Shown: positions 22,664-35,669, numbered from the stretch's first letter. The stretch is 64,000 nucleotides of DNA from Incurvaria masculella (GCA_946894095.1 OX335659.1:2301501-2365500); one strand, 5' to 3'. Notes: generated by a model from the sequence alone, not told the origin. Translations and numbers: made by a program.

Positions 22664-23205
22664 TTAAGGTAGCCCAACCCGGCGGGCCTAACTCATTCGT
22701 GGGCACGGTACAGAACCGTGCTGTGGGACCTTCTCTGTTTCAAAGAATAAGACAGCCTCCGTGATGAGGAAGATGCAACATGACCACAAAAAAGACAATG
22801 TGCATAGTGTATGATTTGGTAAGATTTACGAAAATTTTAATTTCAAAACGACTTAAAGCTAAAAGTAAACCACGACCGCTGTAGTAAAAAATCGAACCAA
22901 ATAGATATAGATTATAAATCTTGATTAAATAAGCTATGTCTGATGACTAATCTTTTTAAGATGTTCTTACTTTATCACTGCGTAATTCACCTCCAAAGTT
23001 ATTGTATAAAACGCGCGAAAAATGCGAACTTTCGGACCTTATACTTAGAAACCAAACACAATTTTACAATGGCAATGGTCATCAGACATCTAGTTCGATC
23101 AAATAAAGCTATTTTGAGCAAAATTTTGGATCTCTGACAAGAAATATGGGCGTGATCTTCTTTTTCCCTTTTGTATGGGGAGATGAGCGGGATGGGCCAC
23201 CTTAA
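22664..23205 (+). mobile_element. TTAA-flanked MITE, copy 5
   Basis: Same family as 8256-8783, TTAA at both ends (22664-22667, 23202-23205), plus orientation. Confidence 0.86.
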
Positions 23206-23724
23206 GACTTGTATCGATTTGAAATTAGATGAGTTTTAATGAATTTTGATAGAAATTGCTTGGTTTTGCTCGTTTGCCTTATGAGATTAGTAGTTGAAGT
23301 TAAGTTCATCTCTGAATTTTCTTTCGTTCAAGCGTTCGTGCTGGAGCGTTTCCCTCAGCCGTTCCGCCTGATTCCCTCCTGCAACGGAAAGTACAGAGCG
23401 GAATGGAACCACCGTCTTTGCCCGAACGAAGCCAAACATTCCATTCTCGCGTCCCGAATTCGTAAGTGAATTGACTTTTATCTTTGCTTGTGATACGGTT
23501 GGGCCTTTCCTCGCCCGCAGGCTGCACACGACGATGCGATTTGTAACGATATGAAGATGCGTCGGTCCTGGTGCGGCCGGCTGCGGTCTAATGACAGCCC
23601 TCGTCCGTTCATCTGTCCGCGCGACGAGCGCAACCCGAGCGGGGGCCGCGCACATGTTACGGCGGTACAGTGACCGTCATTGATCTCGGAACATTTAAAG
23701 TGAAGTGGTCTAGCTTCGACTCGC

Positions 23725-23763
23725 TTTTTAGGGTTCCGCACCCAAAGGGTGAAAACGGAACGG
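23725..23763 (-). repeat. ACGG-tract SINE-like repeat, short fragment
   Basis: Only the 3' terminal part remains (TTTTTAGGGTTCCGCACCC on the plus strand). Confidence 0.65.
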
Positions 23764-25079
23764 ATTTTGTTTATAAAAACTGTAAGTGAGCCTCCTTCTA
23801 AACTCTGATAACGAAACCACAAATTACATTATAGTTTCTACGGTCACCAATTCCAAGCGGAAAATACGTAGGTAATAAACCGCATTGAAATTGGGCAAGT
23901 GTTTCTCAATTTATAAGCGTCAAACTCAAACAGACAGAGCCATATGTTTTAGAAGTTAGTGTTAGAGATATGGTCAGTGATCATTTTAGATCCACAAAAA
24001 GGCTCGTTCGAGTAAATCACCCGAACGAGCGTTATGACTTGCCGGTGCCTCTTATATATCAATGAGACCGAGCTTAGCTCGAGGCAAAAGTGAACACAAT
24101 AGCTATATTCCCGGTAATGGGACCCACATTTTTTTTAACGACTCCACGAATGCCGGTACGTTGGAGCCTATTGTTAGGTAAGATGAGAGGTGAGGTGGGA
24201 GGTAGGGGACAGTCGCGGCTTGTAATGGTAGCACTCGCCACGGAAAATCGAGCACCCCTTTGGAGTAGACGGAGAACCCACAGTTTCTCTCTCGCGCCGG
24301 CAGGGTATGGAGCTGTCTGCCGGTGAGTCCCTATCCTCATACCCGGGCGTCTTCAAACGTAGTATAAACCAGCTGGATAATATAACTAGATGAGCGTGGT
24401 TTGGCGAGGTGAGGCGCATTTGGCCGTTCCGAGCACGTTTGTTCTAAAAAACAGGTCAAACGTGCCGAAAGTCTCGTCACTGCTGGACATGGGACGTGGG
24501 ACTTCGAGTAGAAAAATGATTACTTAAAAATCTCATACAAAATTAGCACTTCAGAAATGTAGTTGGTGCACAACTACACAAGTCTTTCTATTTTGGTATT
24601 TATTCGCAGAAATTTCAAAAAACCGCTAACAGGATAACAATTCGGGACAACATGCGTGTGACCGACAGACAACAGAGCCAGACCATAAGGGTTCCTTTTT
24701 TCGCGACCGGACCCTAAAAAGGTCCATGTAAAGTGAGAGATAGTAAACTCAAAAAGTCAGTTGATCGTGGCGAGCACGCTTCATTAAATCGGGTTAGGGG
24801 TCGCAGGGGGGCGAGGGGTGAGGGTAGCGGCGGTGTGGTGCGGGCGAGAGGGGAAACGGGTCGCGTAATTATTAAACGGCACGCGGTGCGGGTCAACGGC
24901 CGGCCGCCGCCGCCGCACCGCCACCGCAACCGCCCGGGCCCGCGGTCGAACCGCACCGATCCGGGAGCAGGCGACCCAACTATTTACGTCACATACGCTC
25001 AATTACTTATCTTAAAAGAAAAAAATATGGCTCTAAGATATTGTTACCGTCACATTGGACTTTGTACGAAACCATAAAT
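23764..25079. other. Unannotated stretch, partly G+C rich
   Basis: 24060-24430 and 24740-25000 are G+C rich with short open frames, but no splice-bounded exon could be supported. About 24675-24720 is a degraded end resembling the ACGG family. Confidence 0.35.
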
Positions 25080-25084
25080 GATAT

Positions 25085-25245
25085 ATTAGAGTATGTTTGA
25101 AAAATGTTACCGCTTTTCACGAGGCAGGAAGAGACATTCTCCGACGTTTCGAGCTAATCATTCAGCCCGTTGCCAAGGAGGCATCCGCCACGTAACATTT
25201 TCCAAACATGTCTAACGACCGCGGTAATCTCAAAAGTATTATGAT
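25085..25245. repeat. Foldback repeat with TTGAAAAATGTTAC arms, copy 1
   Basis: GTTTGAAAAATGTTAC near the left and GTAACATTTTCCAAACATG near the right pair. Between them are GAGACATTCTCCGACG, CGAGCTAATCATTCAGCC and CAAGGAGGCATCCGCCACG. Copies also at 35670, 38560 and 40880. The last abuts Penelope coding sequence, so this may be a Penelope terminal repeat. Confidence 0.65.
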
Positions 25246-27021
25246 TTATTAGATTATGTCCGTGTTTAAATTAAACATAAATAATTAGTCATTTGTATCT
25301 CCTATGTGGATGTTTTTTTACTGCAGGAGGAAAAACAGAAATAGACAGCATGTGGTGATGGTATGCCCATCCCATACTATATCTCATATATCTCCACCTC
25401 CAAGCTTCATTGGCACTATCTGTAGGGATTTAGAAACGTAAAATTTGTTTTTGTCGTAATATTAGGTGGTCTACCAAAGTGTAAGTGCAGATACTGGCGA
25501 AGAACATATTGGGGATGCAATTACCGGCGAAAGCGATTTGGGCTACAATATGATGGAGCAATGTGTCTCGCCTATCCTCATATTTTCGTGTTATTGCTTT
25601 CTTTGACTAAGTATTATAACAATAATTACATTGATTCTCTTATTTAGTATATCGTTACTGTTTTGTTTTAATCTGTTTGTTTAAGTTCATGAAATAATAT
25701 ACGAATTTGGAGTTTTGAGATTAGATTTTTGTATGTCTTGGGCCGAAATTAAAATATGGTATGTAGGAACATGGTGTTGATACATTTGATGATGACATTT
25801 GATAATGTAATTTTAGTCGTATGTGATGTCGTTTTAGTTAAGGTCCTCGTCGGTTTCTATGGCCTAATAAAAAAATACATACATCGTAGTAATTAAGTTG
25901 CAGAACCTCTACTTTACCGAAGACATATTATACTTACACACATCTTATGTCACACTTCATATAAAAAAAAATAAAGTCAAGATGCACATCCCAGCTCCCG
26001 GTCTATACACACCCGAGCCAAAGCTGTCGCGTCCGCTCCGTCCACGCGTTCGTTCCGGTGTCGGCATTTACGGCCCGAATCACGGAAACGGCCGACCCGA
26101 GTGCAAGGTAATCGCGCAGCACAGCACACCGCACCATGAACGGAATTCGACGCCTTATCAGAGTAGGGCACATGCCGGGAACTAACATTTTCCAGGAACA
26201 ATAGCCAATCGATTCCGGAAGTGGAGTCGGTCACTCGGCGGTTTTTACACCCTGATATGAAACATACGAACCTCCTCCTTTTATGAAGTCGGTTAAAAGA
26301 GCAAAGTACAAAGGACAAATAACCACCATTCCCAGGACCGACAGGATGTGAAAACAATCGAGTTGTAGTTAGCGCATAACATTGGTGAAATCAATTTCAA
26401 AAACAGTAACGGTAAGGCTGATGACGGTGGGTAAGTGGGTGGCAGTGGTGTTGGGTGGGCTGGTGGCGAGCGAGCGTCCAGAACAGCAGCGTAGACTAGT
26501 CTCAACAAGAGCGGCAAGGTCATGTTGTAATTTAAGTTATTTACATTTTTTTGCAATAATACTACCTATGCCTAATGTATTTACAAAACTGTCGACGGAA
26601 AGGTCAAAGTAAATAAATAAATTAAATGAAGGTAACTGTCGTTAGGATTGTCATGATTTACGAAATCGGTAATGTATCAGATTGAACATGCTCTATCTAA
26701 ATCTGTAGACCTCGCGAGTCTGTATTTTTTAACATTTGACATCTTTGAACATTATTGTATTGTATTTTTTGTATTGTTTTATTGCATTCATAGGTAGGTA
26801 ACCTACACTTAAAGATGTCAAGAATCGTTATGCTAGGTCTATGTCAAAAATATAAATGTCGCATGCTCTATTTCCATGATTCAGTTTCAGTTTCAGTTTC
26901 TTTATTTCCTCCATTAGATGTATATTACACACTCGGATTCGTCATTTTTTTTTCCTGTCGGTTCGATTACTTCTGGCGAAGAAGAGCCGACAAGAAACTT
27001 CATCATTAATACATTTTTTTT
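25246..27021. other. Unannotated stretch
   Basis: AT-rich overall. Frames near 26000-26180 and 26290-26560 were checked and not supported as exons. Confidence 0.35.
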
Positions 27022-27319
27022 TAAAACCGGTGAAGTGCGACTCGGACTCGCACACGAAGGGTTCCGTACCATCGTACAACATTAACCCCAAAAAATAACA
27101 CGTTTTTTGTATGGGGCCCCCCTTTATTTTTTATTGTTTTATAATTTTACCCATTTGTTGTTATAGCGGCATAATAAATACATAATCTGTGAAAATTTCA
27201 GCTTCCTACCTGTTACGGTTCATGAGATACAGCCCTGTGACGGACGGACGGACGGACGGACAGCGGAGGCTTAGTAATAGGGTTCCGTTTTCACCCTTTG
27301 GGTACGTAACCCTAAAAAA
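27022..27319 (+). repeat. ACGG-tract SINE-like repeat
   Basis: Full-length plus-strand copy with five ACGG units. Confidence 0.86.
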
Positions 27320-30107
27320 AAGAAACAAAAACTGGCTCGACTTAAAAACTATATAATTATCAAACATGCTCAAAAAAATTCACGAGAATCGGTTGAAAAA
27401 TGCGACCTGTAGACGACAGCCGGACACACATACGAAAACATTTTTTCCCAAGCTGAAGCTGAGTCCGCAAATAAATAATTCCACTTTTGTGTTATCTCAT
27501 AACGCTAACGCGCGAAAGCGGAGTTATCTATCAGCGGACTCGGCCTTCTGAAACGGGGAGGCGCTCGCTCGGTCAATGAAAAGTGGCACAATAAAAATTC
27601 GACAGCCGCGACGTTGCCGTGCCACGGAATCCTAACTTGAACAACCTACAACACTTCTCATGAAGTGGAGGGCAGTTCAACAATGCCGCACGCATCGTTC
27701 AATAATTCAGGTGAGGTTATTTCTGGCCGGGCGCAAATTGGATTTTGACGCAGTCAACGTCCGTTGCCACACCGGAACGAAAATAGCGTCTCCGGTTAAT
27801 ATTTATCCGCCTGCGTCAAGTCAAAAGGGTTCGCGGTCGGTCGTCGAAAGGTTACCTCGAACAATTAATATTTAATCACGAACTCTGTAGTGCCTAGCTG
27901 ACTGCAGACATCACTAAGCCTGGTTTTCACCAAGTGCTGATTTATTTTAATCGACACTTGAAGGGCTTTTATTGCTAAAGTGCTGATTATCGTGTACTGG
28001 TATCGCTAGTGCGATGGTAAGAAAGGCCCTTTGATGTGAGGATTGAGCTTATAAGAAGAGACCCTTAGAAATACACTTCAAACGATTTAATACCTTACTT
28101 ACGCACATCTTTACGCTAAGACCCGCCATAGACGGGCAGCTTGAAGCCGTCGAGGCCTACTGTTCTAATGCCACGGAGATCGTCGATCTCGGTGTCTAAT
28201 GCAGTCAGCGCGCAGCCCGAGTCGACTGATTCGAGCAGTAGATTTATTACGAGTTACGTACCGCCCATCACTTAATTACTTCGATCGTCGATTTTGACTA
28301 CTTTTTCGAGAACATCCAACCGCCTCGCTGGGCTGTGATCTCTACTCAGCATTGAACTAAAAAAACAACAAGAAGCGCCATCAGAGTCAAACATCATACA
28401 AGTGATCGTTTCAACTCGTTTTTCCCTCTGGCCTATGTGTTGCCTTCTTGAAATTTATATTTTCCCGCTCTCAGTTATTACTTTTAATCAGCAAACGTTT
28501 TGACATCTAAATTATTTATAACATACTCATATTACTATTTATAGCCAAATATTAAATTTTAATAATCAATGAACGCACAAAACATTACGCAAATCAGGTA
28601 TTTCAGAATTGCAACTTTCGTATTAATCCTCATCTCAGAGTCCTTTTTCTTAACCTGGTATCACTCAGTTATCCGTCCCATTCTGTTACATCAGAGCGAG
28701 AGGGACCTAAATAGGAAAATCATGTTTGCTAGAAAGGGCGCGCACTTGTCTGAGAGAAAACCATCCTCCGGCGAACGTGATACGCACACACTTACACCAC
28801 AAATGCATGACTGACACAGACCTATAGTGAAGTACTTCATAGGATATACGTATGCTGGAAAGAGATACCGGCTTTTCCGATAGTTTTGTCGTTCAATGTC
28901 GGATATCACGATAACGACACCGCGCCGTACGCCATACTTGCTACACATATCACTATAATATAACGCCAGTTGATAAAATTGTGATAGCGAACCTGTGATA
29001 CGTGATTACATCTTCCTCCTTGGCTTTTCCTTAATCGTTTAAACATTTTTACACTACACACGACGGCACAATTCTTCCTTTCTTCTACGATAGAGCAGCA
29101 CCTATACAGTCGGCAAACACGCGCGAACGCCGTGACGGGTGTATCGAAACTGACAGCTCAGGTACTCTAAATTGTTCGAATTAGAGTACCTGACTTGACA
29201 CGCAGGGGAAAGCTCAGATCGGATCTAAATGTTTTTTATATCGATGCTACTCAGATATAAAAATCCACGGACGGGCGATTTAGTGTATCCTCAAATGGCT
29301 GCTCTATTCCTGCGATCGTGGAAGCCTGCGGAATCGATGAGCTTAGCGATTTTTCGTAATAGAGGCTCAGTTCTTACGTGTCGTTGGAACTCAAGAACAT
29401 CAGGAGTGATAATAATAATAATCGATATTGGGCTCCGATTCCAGATGCAGAAAGCGGTCCTACTCTCGAACACGAGAATCTTTCGGCGGTGTGTCTATGT
29501 AGCTCGGAGCGGCCTTACAGGGTTTTTCCCAGGTGGGAAAGGTTTTCCAGTTTTAGGTTTATATAAATAAATAATGTTAACCTAAAATTTCTTAAATAAA
29601 TATATACCGTGAATAATAATAATATTCTTTATCGCTCCTATACACAAAGGTACGTGCAAGCATATATTCAGCTTCAAGACTGAGCGAAATCGTAAGCGGA
29701 CCGGGCACTACCGTCAGTGTATTGCCACTAAAACGCAGCTACGCTGCCGCTATACGGATGAGTTTACGTCGCCCCTCTCGTCCTTCCTAGCTCGAGGCGC
29801 GGGGGTACCCGAGTGCGAGTAGCGAAAACAGTTATTCGCCTTTGTCGGTGTATATTCGGTGCTTTTGTTCTCTGTGCGCAGACTAGAACAATACACTAGG
29901 CTAGGACAATGAGCGGCGGCAATTTGAGCAAATAATAAAAGTTTTTTTATACATATTATTACATACCTTGGAAGGATCCAAGAAAACCTGGGTGCGGACA
30001 AAATCCTTGGAAAAAAAAATATCTATTTAATTTATAGTAGGTATATATAGTAAGTTTGATTATGTAAACTAAGATGTATATAGGTTTTAAGAAAGTAAAT
30101 TTTAAAC
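27320..30107. other. Unannotated stretch
   Basis: Mostly unique-looking. A near-perfect 12-bp hairpin CAGGTACTCTAA...TTAGAGTACCTG sits at 29160-29192. A repeat-like CCCGCCATAGACGGGC block is at 28123. No exon supported. Confidence 0.35.
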
Positions 30108-30935
30108 GCATAGTCAGTCAGCGTGTTTGCGTCCACTGCTGGACATACGAATCTCAAATTTTTCTCCAGCCCTCCCGGCCCTCAACGGTATGGAACCACT
30201 GCTCTTCGGACGTACTTGTCGTCCCACCAGAGGGGTGCTGTGTAGGACACGGTCACTCCAACGGTCGTCGTCTCTTCGGCCGACGTGACCAGCGCTTAGC
30301 CACCCGGTGTCCAATATCGACTACTTTGGTAGGTCGGCGGATTGCCTCGTTACGCACCATGTCCCGTAGCGATATTCCCAGCATGGCTCGCTCCATTGCT
30401 CGCTCAGCAACTTTCAAACTTTGGACAACTGCGACCGTCAGAGTCCACGTTTCACACCCGTACGTCATAAGGGGTCCATAAATTACGTGAGATGATTAAG
30501 GGGGGGAGGGAATGAGTAAAATCTCATCTAATCTCACGTTGGGGAGAGGGGGGGGTCTCGACAAATATCACGCCATTTTTTCTCTGATTGAAAACAAAAA
30601 AATAATGTTTTTTTTATTTTTACAACAACAATCCAACGCGTTTACGTAAGAAACCCACATTCTGAAAAATCTCACGCGAGATTGGGGGATGGGGGAGGGG
30701 GTTGAATAAAATCCCACGACATCTCACCAAGAAGGGGGAGGGAGGGACAGAACATAAAAAAAAAATCACCTCACGTAATTTATGGACGCCCCCTAACCGG
30801 GAGGACGCACTGGTCATATATTCGGGTCTTTAGATTTTGCGGGAGGTCAGACCTCAGAGCAAATTTGAGCTTTCCGAAGGCAGCCCAACCCAGTTGAATC
30901 CGTCTCTCAACCTCCTCAACACAAAACATGGGAAA
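30108..30935 (-). repeat. RTE-type LINE 3' part, split by a MITE
   Basis: Minus strand. It keeps the C-terminal end of the RTE reverse-transcriptase frame (MTYGCETWTLT, ERAMLGISLRD, GHVGRRDDDRW) and the 3' end with GTCCAGCAGTGGACGC. The element at 30470-30793 splits it between the ACGTCAT and AACCGGGAGG blocks, which are contiguous in the copy at 42370. 5' truncated, with frameshifts. Confidence 0.8.
30470..30793. mobile_element. TA-flanked MITE (Tc1/mariner type likely)
   Basis: 324 bp inserted in the RTE copy with a TA at each side (30468-30469, 30794-30795). Inverted ends share TCCATAAATTACGTGAG; the outer bases are AGGGG and GGGGGCG. The interior has G-rich and A-rich runs and no long frame. 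The uninterrupted RTE copy at 42370 confirms the insertion site. Confidence 0.83.
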
Positions 30936-30987
30936 AAGATCATATGCCAAAACTTGCCTTATATTTCACGGCTACATGGGAACTGTA

Positions 30988-31273
30988 TTTTTAGGGTTCC
31001 GTACCCAAAGGGTGAAAACGGAACCCTATTACTAAGCCTCCGATGTCCGTCCGTCCGTCTGTCAAAGGGCTGTATCTCATGAACCGTAACAGGTAGGAAG
31101 CTGATTTTTTCACAGATTATGTATTTATTTTGCCGCTATAACAACATATAGGTAACATTATAAAACAATAATAATTAAAGGGAGGCCCCATACAAAAAAC
31201 GTGTTTTTTATTTGTAAATCTTGTGCGATGGTACGGAACCCTGCGTGTGCGAGTCCGACTAGCACTTGGCCGC
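30988..31273 (-). repeat. ACGG-tract SINE-like repeat
   Basis: Near full-length minus-strand copy with a short GTCC tract. Confidence 0.83.
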
Positions 31274-31633
31274 ATTTTTTCATTGCCGCTTGCGCATCAA
31301 TGCGATGGGAATCCGAACCATGGCCATTCACAACTGTGGAACTGTCACAGTTCCAGAACTCGCCCGCGCCCAATATTGCTTGGCCACGACGGTCGAAGAC
31401 CGAAACTGACTGAATAATTCGTTCCATTACCGAAAATTAGTAGACGTTCATGCGCAATGTAATTGTAGTAATATTTCAATGAAAGCGGGAAGCAATATCT
31501 CTTCATGTGATTGGAATACGGCCCATTACTGTATAGTGGGTTCTCCGTAATGGTGATTGGAGATACCACAAAACGCGTGGCGCTTCCAACGACTATTGAA
31601 CGTCTCACGCGCCATGCCAAGGTAAGGTTCCAG

Positions 31634-31943
31634 AGCCGGTAGTCTAAGTTGTCACCTAAATTGGCGTTACGGCAAACCGATCGACTGGCGTTTTCAAATG
31701 TATGGAGAAATTGAAGAGCGCGCGCAGCGGGCGTTAAGCGAACTAACATTTGCGAGTCCGAGCTTGATTTGACAGCTTAGTCAACGTTGCCGTAAATACG
31801 TCGACGTTGCCGTTTACGTCCACTCCGCGTTATCATACAACCACAGAATATCTATTAAAAACTTGTATGGGGTTTGGAGAAAACGCCAGTCGATCGGTTT
31901 GCCGTAAACGCCAATTTAGGTGAGAACTCAGACTGACCACTCA
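31634..31943. mobile_element. Inverted-repeat element (TTGGCGTTTACGGC family), copy 1
   Basis: Ends read CACCTAAATTGGCG from both sides, followed by CAAACCGATCGACTGGCG. Inverted arms of at least 50 bp; a second inner inversion around TTACTCAACGTTGCCG-type sequence. Other copies at 46590 and 48767-49443. No target duplication could be fixed. Confidence 0.7.
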
Positions 31944-32259
31944 GACAGCAGACTTTGAACCCGTATTTATGTTGGGCGCTATATCTATGCACCGCCAGTA
32001 TCTATGCTGTTTTTTTGCGCGCTGTGCTTACAAGTTTATCAGCCAACATTTTCCAATCTAAACCATAAATAAAAAATATATAAAAAAGTCGTACGTTTGA
32101 CAATACATTTTATAATCCATTTAAAAACCTATTTAAACATTAAGAGACATATTCAGAGATCACCTGTCAAAACTTAGTACGATATTAGCACCGGACTAAC
32201 CATACAAAAACCGGTTTAGTCCAGCGGATTAAAGTTAGTCTGTCCACTCTGAATACACC
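31944..32259. other. Unannotated stretch
   Basis: Nothing recognised. Confidence 0.3.
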
Positions 32260-32558
32260 TTTTTAGAGTTCCGTACCCAAAGGGTAAAAACGAAACCCTA
32301 TTACTAAGCCTCCGCTGTCCGTCCGTCTGTCCGTCTGTCACAGGGCTGTATCTCGTGAACCGTAATAGGTAGGAAGCTGAAATTTTCACGGAGTGTGTAT
32401 TTATTTTGCCGCTATTACAACAAATAGGTAAAATAAAAATACAAATTATTAAAGGGTCCCCCCCATACAAAAAATGTGTTAAAATATATTTTTTTTGTTA
32501 AATCTTGTACGATGGTACGGAACCCTTCGTGTGCGAATCCGACTCGCACTTGGCAGGT
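32260..32558 (-). repeat. ACGG-tract SINE-like repeat
   Basis: Near full-length minus-strand copy, ending CACTTGGCAGG against the poly(T) of the next SINE fragment. Confidence 0.82.
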
Positions 32559-32638
32559 TTTTTTTTATGCGACCTGACATGGATGGCTAATACCACACAA
32601 CTACCGTTATGATATTAGCCCAATACACCACATTCCCC
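32559..32638 (-). repeat. Composite SINE, 3' fragment
   Basis: The last 75 bp of the SINE at 34784-35186 on the minus strand: poly(T), then ATGCGACCTGACATGG and ATGATATTAGCCCAATACAC. Truncated at the 5' side. Confidence 0.75.
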
Positions 32639-33120
32639 GTCGTGACCGCGCCGCCGGACCGGGCTGCAAGTAATTCTTGCTATACTTACAGTATTCCGAG
32701 TGGTGGCCGGCAAGTACATCCGAGTGCCGGATACGAGGTGCGTGATAAGAGTGTCCGATTACACGGATGCGGCCATGGATGACGGCTCTATGGGAATTGG
32801 GTACAAAGACTGGAGCGAGTAGCTGAACGCGCTCCTGTCAGAAAGCTCGTTAAGAGTTTCGTTAACCTATCAATTCCCCATACTACGGGCGATAACTGTT
32901 TCCAGGTCCTTAATGTTTTACCAGGTTTTTGAAATTTTGGATTCTAAAATGTATTGTTGAAATCTACGTCGGTGTTTTTTATTTTTTTTAATATACCTTT
33001 TGGATTGGAAAATATTGATTAATAAACATTGGAAAAAAGTTGTTTTTTTTTTAGGTTTATTTTAGAATTTTTATTTAATGAAAAATTCAGATATTTACAA
33101 AAAAAATCTCAAGTAATAAA

Positions 33121-33421
33121 AAAAACCGGCCAAGTGCGAGTCGGACTCGCACACGAAGGGTTCCGTACCATCGCACAAGATTAAAAAAAACACGTCTTTT
33201 GTATGGGGTCCCCCTTAATTTATTAATATTACCTATTTGTTGGTTTAGCGGCAAGATAAATACATAATTTGTGAAAATTTCAGCTTCCTACCTGTTACGG
33301 TTCATGAGATACAGCACTGTGACAGACGGAAAGACGGACGGACGGACGGACGAACGGACGGACGGACAGCGGAGGCTTAGTAATAGGGTTCCGTTTTCAC
33401 CCTTTGGGTACGGAACCCTAA
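33121..33421 (+). repeat. ACGG-tract SINE-like repeat
   Basis: Full-length plus-strand copy with both termini. Confidence 0.86.
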
Positions 33422-34757
33422 CAATTGGATCAAAATATGACGTTCAGGAGTAGGGAAAAGTTACCGCCTGGAAAAATGATTTCGCTATTTAAATGGCAGT
33501 CGCCGTGCAAAGTTCTGCTTTGGCCAATGGTCAAATAATGCATTTTTTAAGGCGCCTATATACCATAGCGTAAAGTCAAGAAAACGTGCGGCGGAATCTA
33601 GCCAGTGCCATCATGTCAGCGGGAGGGTACGCACGTTTCGCGCGCTCCGTCCCCGCTCAAAAAACCAGCAAGAACACTCGTTTCCCGAACGACTAGTCTG
33701 ATATTGTGAAATTCCTGTATTTAGAAGTTATTTTAACAGCAAGGGGGATTTGTACCTCGTTATGGCTGAAAGGTATAAGATTTTTTTTATTTCATTCTTC
33801 TAAATAGAAAGATAACAGAAAAAAAATGGATTTGAAAGGTAAAAAAGTAGAAATATATTTTATTTCGATGATTATGCAAGTGTTTAGGACAAAATTGGGA
33901 TGTGTACCTTCGCAAATGTAGGTTCTATAAGCTCAGTATTTTGACAACTAAAGGCTTTACTGTAATCGACTTCAGAATAACGTTCATATTTCGGTATTTA
34001 TTCCCCCACACCGGCTCAGGATAGCTCATATTTATAATATTCCCGACTCCGCTCGGGCCGATTACGTTTTCGCCATTCACCCGAGCGAAGTCCTGTAAAA
34101 TGTGGATTCAACTACTGACCGTTAGAACGACACGCCCGTTATTCAAACGAGAGGGCAGGCGGCCAGAGTTATCTCACTGTCGGCCACTAAGCGACGTCGG
34201 GGTCTGGCTATTGTCCAAAATGTTTAGGTATGAGGATGCTCTTAACTCACTCCCGAACTCGAGCTGGACCCCCAGGGGGCCCCATTCAGGTAAGAGTGAG
34301 TTCGAGTTCGGGAGTGAGTAAACCTAAAAATAGCTGGGAAATATATTATTATTTAAATAACGGAACCGTTATTTATAATTCCAACGTATTTACGGGACAA
34401 ACCAGATTTTTACCTTACTGTAATGATGTTCTAGAAGTGTGGAAACATTAACTATTTAAAAAAGTGAGTTGATATTTAGTGGCGAATTCGAACTCACTCT
34501 TACTCTGAATAGACCCCCTGTACCCGACACGGACCGACTTCAACTAATAGGTGAACGGACCAATTTGGCGCGGGCTCTCCCGATGCGCATGCGCTCTCTC
34601 CGGCCGCTCGCGCAGCAACCGACACTCCGGCGCACACTTTCTCTCGCCGGCCAAACGTTCGATCCGCCGACCTGCATCCACACCATCACGCCTTGTTCGG
34701 GGTAAAACAAGGAATTAACTAGCTAGAAAGCTATGGCTCGTACCCAAACAACTACGT
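33422..34757. other. Unannotated stretch with one hairpin
   Basis: 33487-33560 repeats 17104-17165 inverted. 34243-34320 is a hairpin: CTCACTCCCGAACTCGAGC on the left, GAGTTCGAGTTCGGGAGTGAG-type sequence on the right. No exon. Confidence 0.4.
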
Positions 34758-34783
34758 GAACTACTTTTTCAGGCGCCTTATCT

Positions 34784-35186
34784 GTTTTATGCGACCTGAC
34801 ATGGATGGCTAATACCAGACAACTACCGTTATGATATTAGCCCAATACACCACATTCCCGAAGGAATTTGGTGCCATTCCAGGACCTTCCCTTTATGAGC
34901 ACGGCTACATTGAACTGGATGGAAAACACGGACAATTTTTCATTGCCGCTTCGACCATCTTTTCATCCAATGCGATGGTACCAACCCGGGCGGGCTTAAA
35001 CCCTACCACCTAGTAGGGGAAGGGGACCTACAGTTTTACATGGATTCAGAACCATGGAGCAGCTCGCATTCGCGACGAAATGCACTTATCGAACTCTGAA
35101 AGAGAAAGACAGTGGTGCAAGTTGGTATTGAACCCGGGCTTCTGGTACGCTAGGCCAGTCCCGCGCCACTAGGCTACGAGCCGCTC
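34784..35186 (-). repeat. tRNA-headed SINE, full length with 25-bp target duplication
   Basis: 403 bp on the minus strand. The 5' end reads GAGCGGCTCGTAGCCTAGTGG (trimmed: CTCGTAGCCTAGTGG as A box) and CCCGGGTTCAATACC (B box), a tRNA-type Pol III promoter. The body follows (CCATGGTTCTGAATCCATG, CTGTAGGTCCCCTTCCCC, CAATGAAAAATTGTCCGTG-type blocks) and the 3' end is GTCGCATAAAA. A 25-bp direct repeat starting AACTACTTTTTCAGGCG flanks it (34759-34783, 35187-35211). The target belongs to the TIR element family at 36271. Confidence 0.88.
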
Positions 35187-35205
35187 AACTACTTTTTCAG
35201 GCGCC

Positions 35206-35335
35206 TTATCTAGGTAACGCAACCACTTGGCGCAGGCAGAGCGACACATTTAGCTTCAGAGGGTTGATCTATATCCTGTGAACCCAGTTTCAGTTTTCCC
35301 ATTTACGTTATCGTTACCATTTTTGTCGCGACTAC
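35206..35335 (+). repeat. Fragment of 3-bp-duplication TIR element (right arm)
   Basis: Matches the right end of the elements at 36271-37227 from TAACGCAACCACTTGG to TTTTTGTCGCGAC; the last bases are lost. Confidence 0.7.
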
Positions 35336-35669
35336 AATTCACTTCCTTGGACCGTTCACACCACACTTAGATCTCAGATGTTGATGAAATAGGCCAAAAA
35401 TAGCCATTTGTTTATAAATAAATCACTATATTTATAGTATTAAAAAAACTACGTGAAAATTGAAGTGGCGTCTGAGCACATACCACGGTAGGTCACAGAG
35501 GGCGGAGGGGGTAAAATAATAAAAAAAAACTATGCTATATACCATCATCAGCTATTAGAAAATCGCTGATAAATGCCCAGGGTGTAGTAGTTATTTTACA
35601 ATCATCACTTTTTCATAATAACACAGAAAATTTAAAAAAAACTTAAACAACTCATTTTTTTTTTTGAAA

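Noticed and set aside
23287..23822. Open frames of 110-120 residues in a G+C-rich part
   Set aside because: Run into a fragment of the ACGG repeat; no splice-bounded exon or known motif.
24074..24420. Possible exon or small RNA
   Set aside because: Frames on both strands are equally open, with no conserved motif that I could name. Left unannotated.
29160..29192. Hairpin as a microRNA precursor
   Set aside because: Only about 12 paired bases, too short for a precursor.
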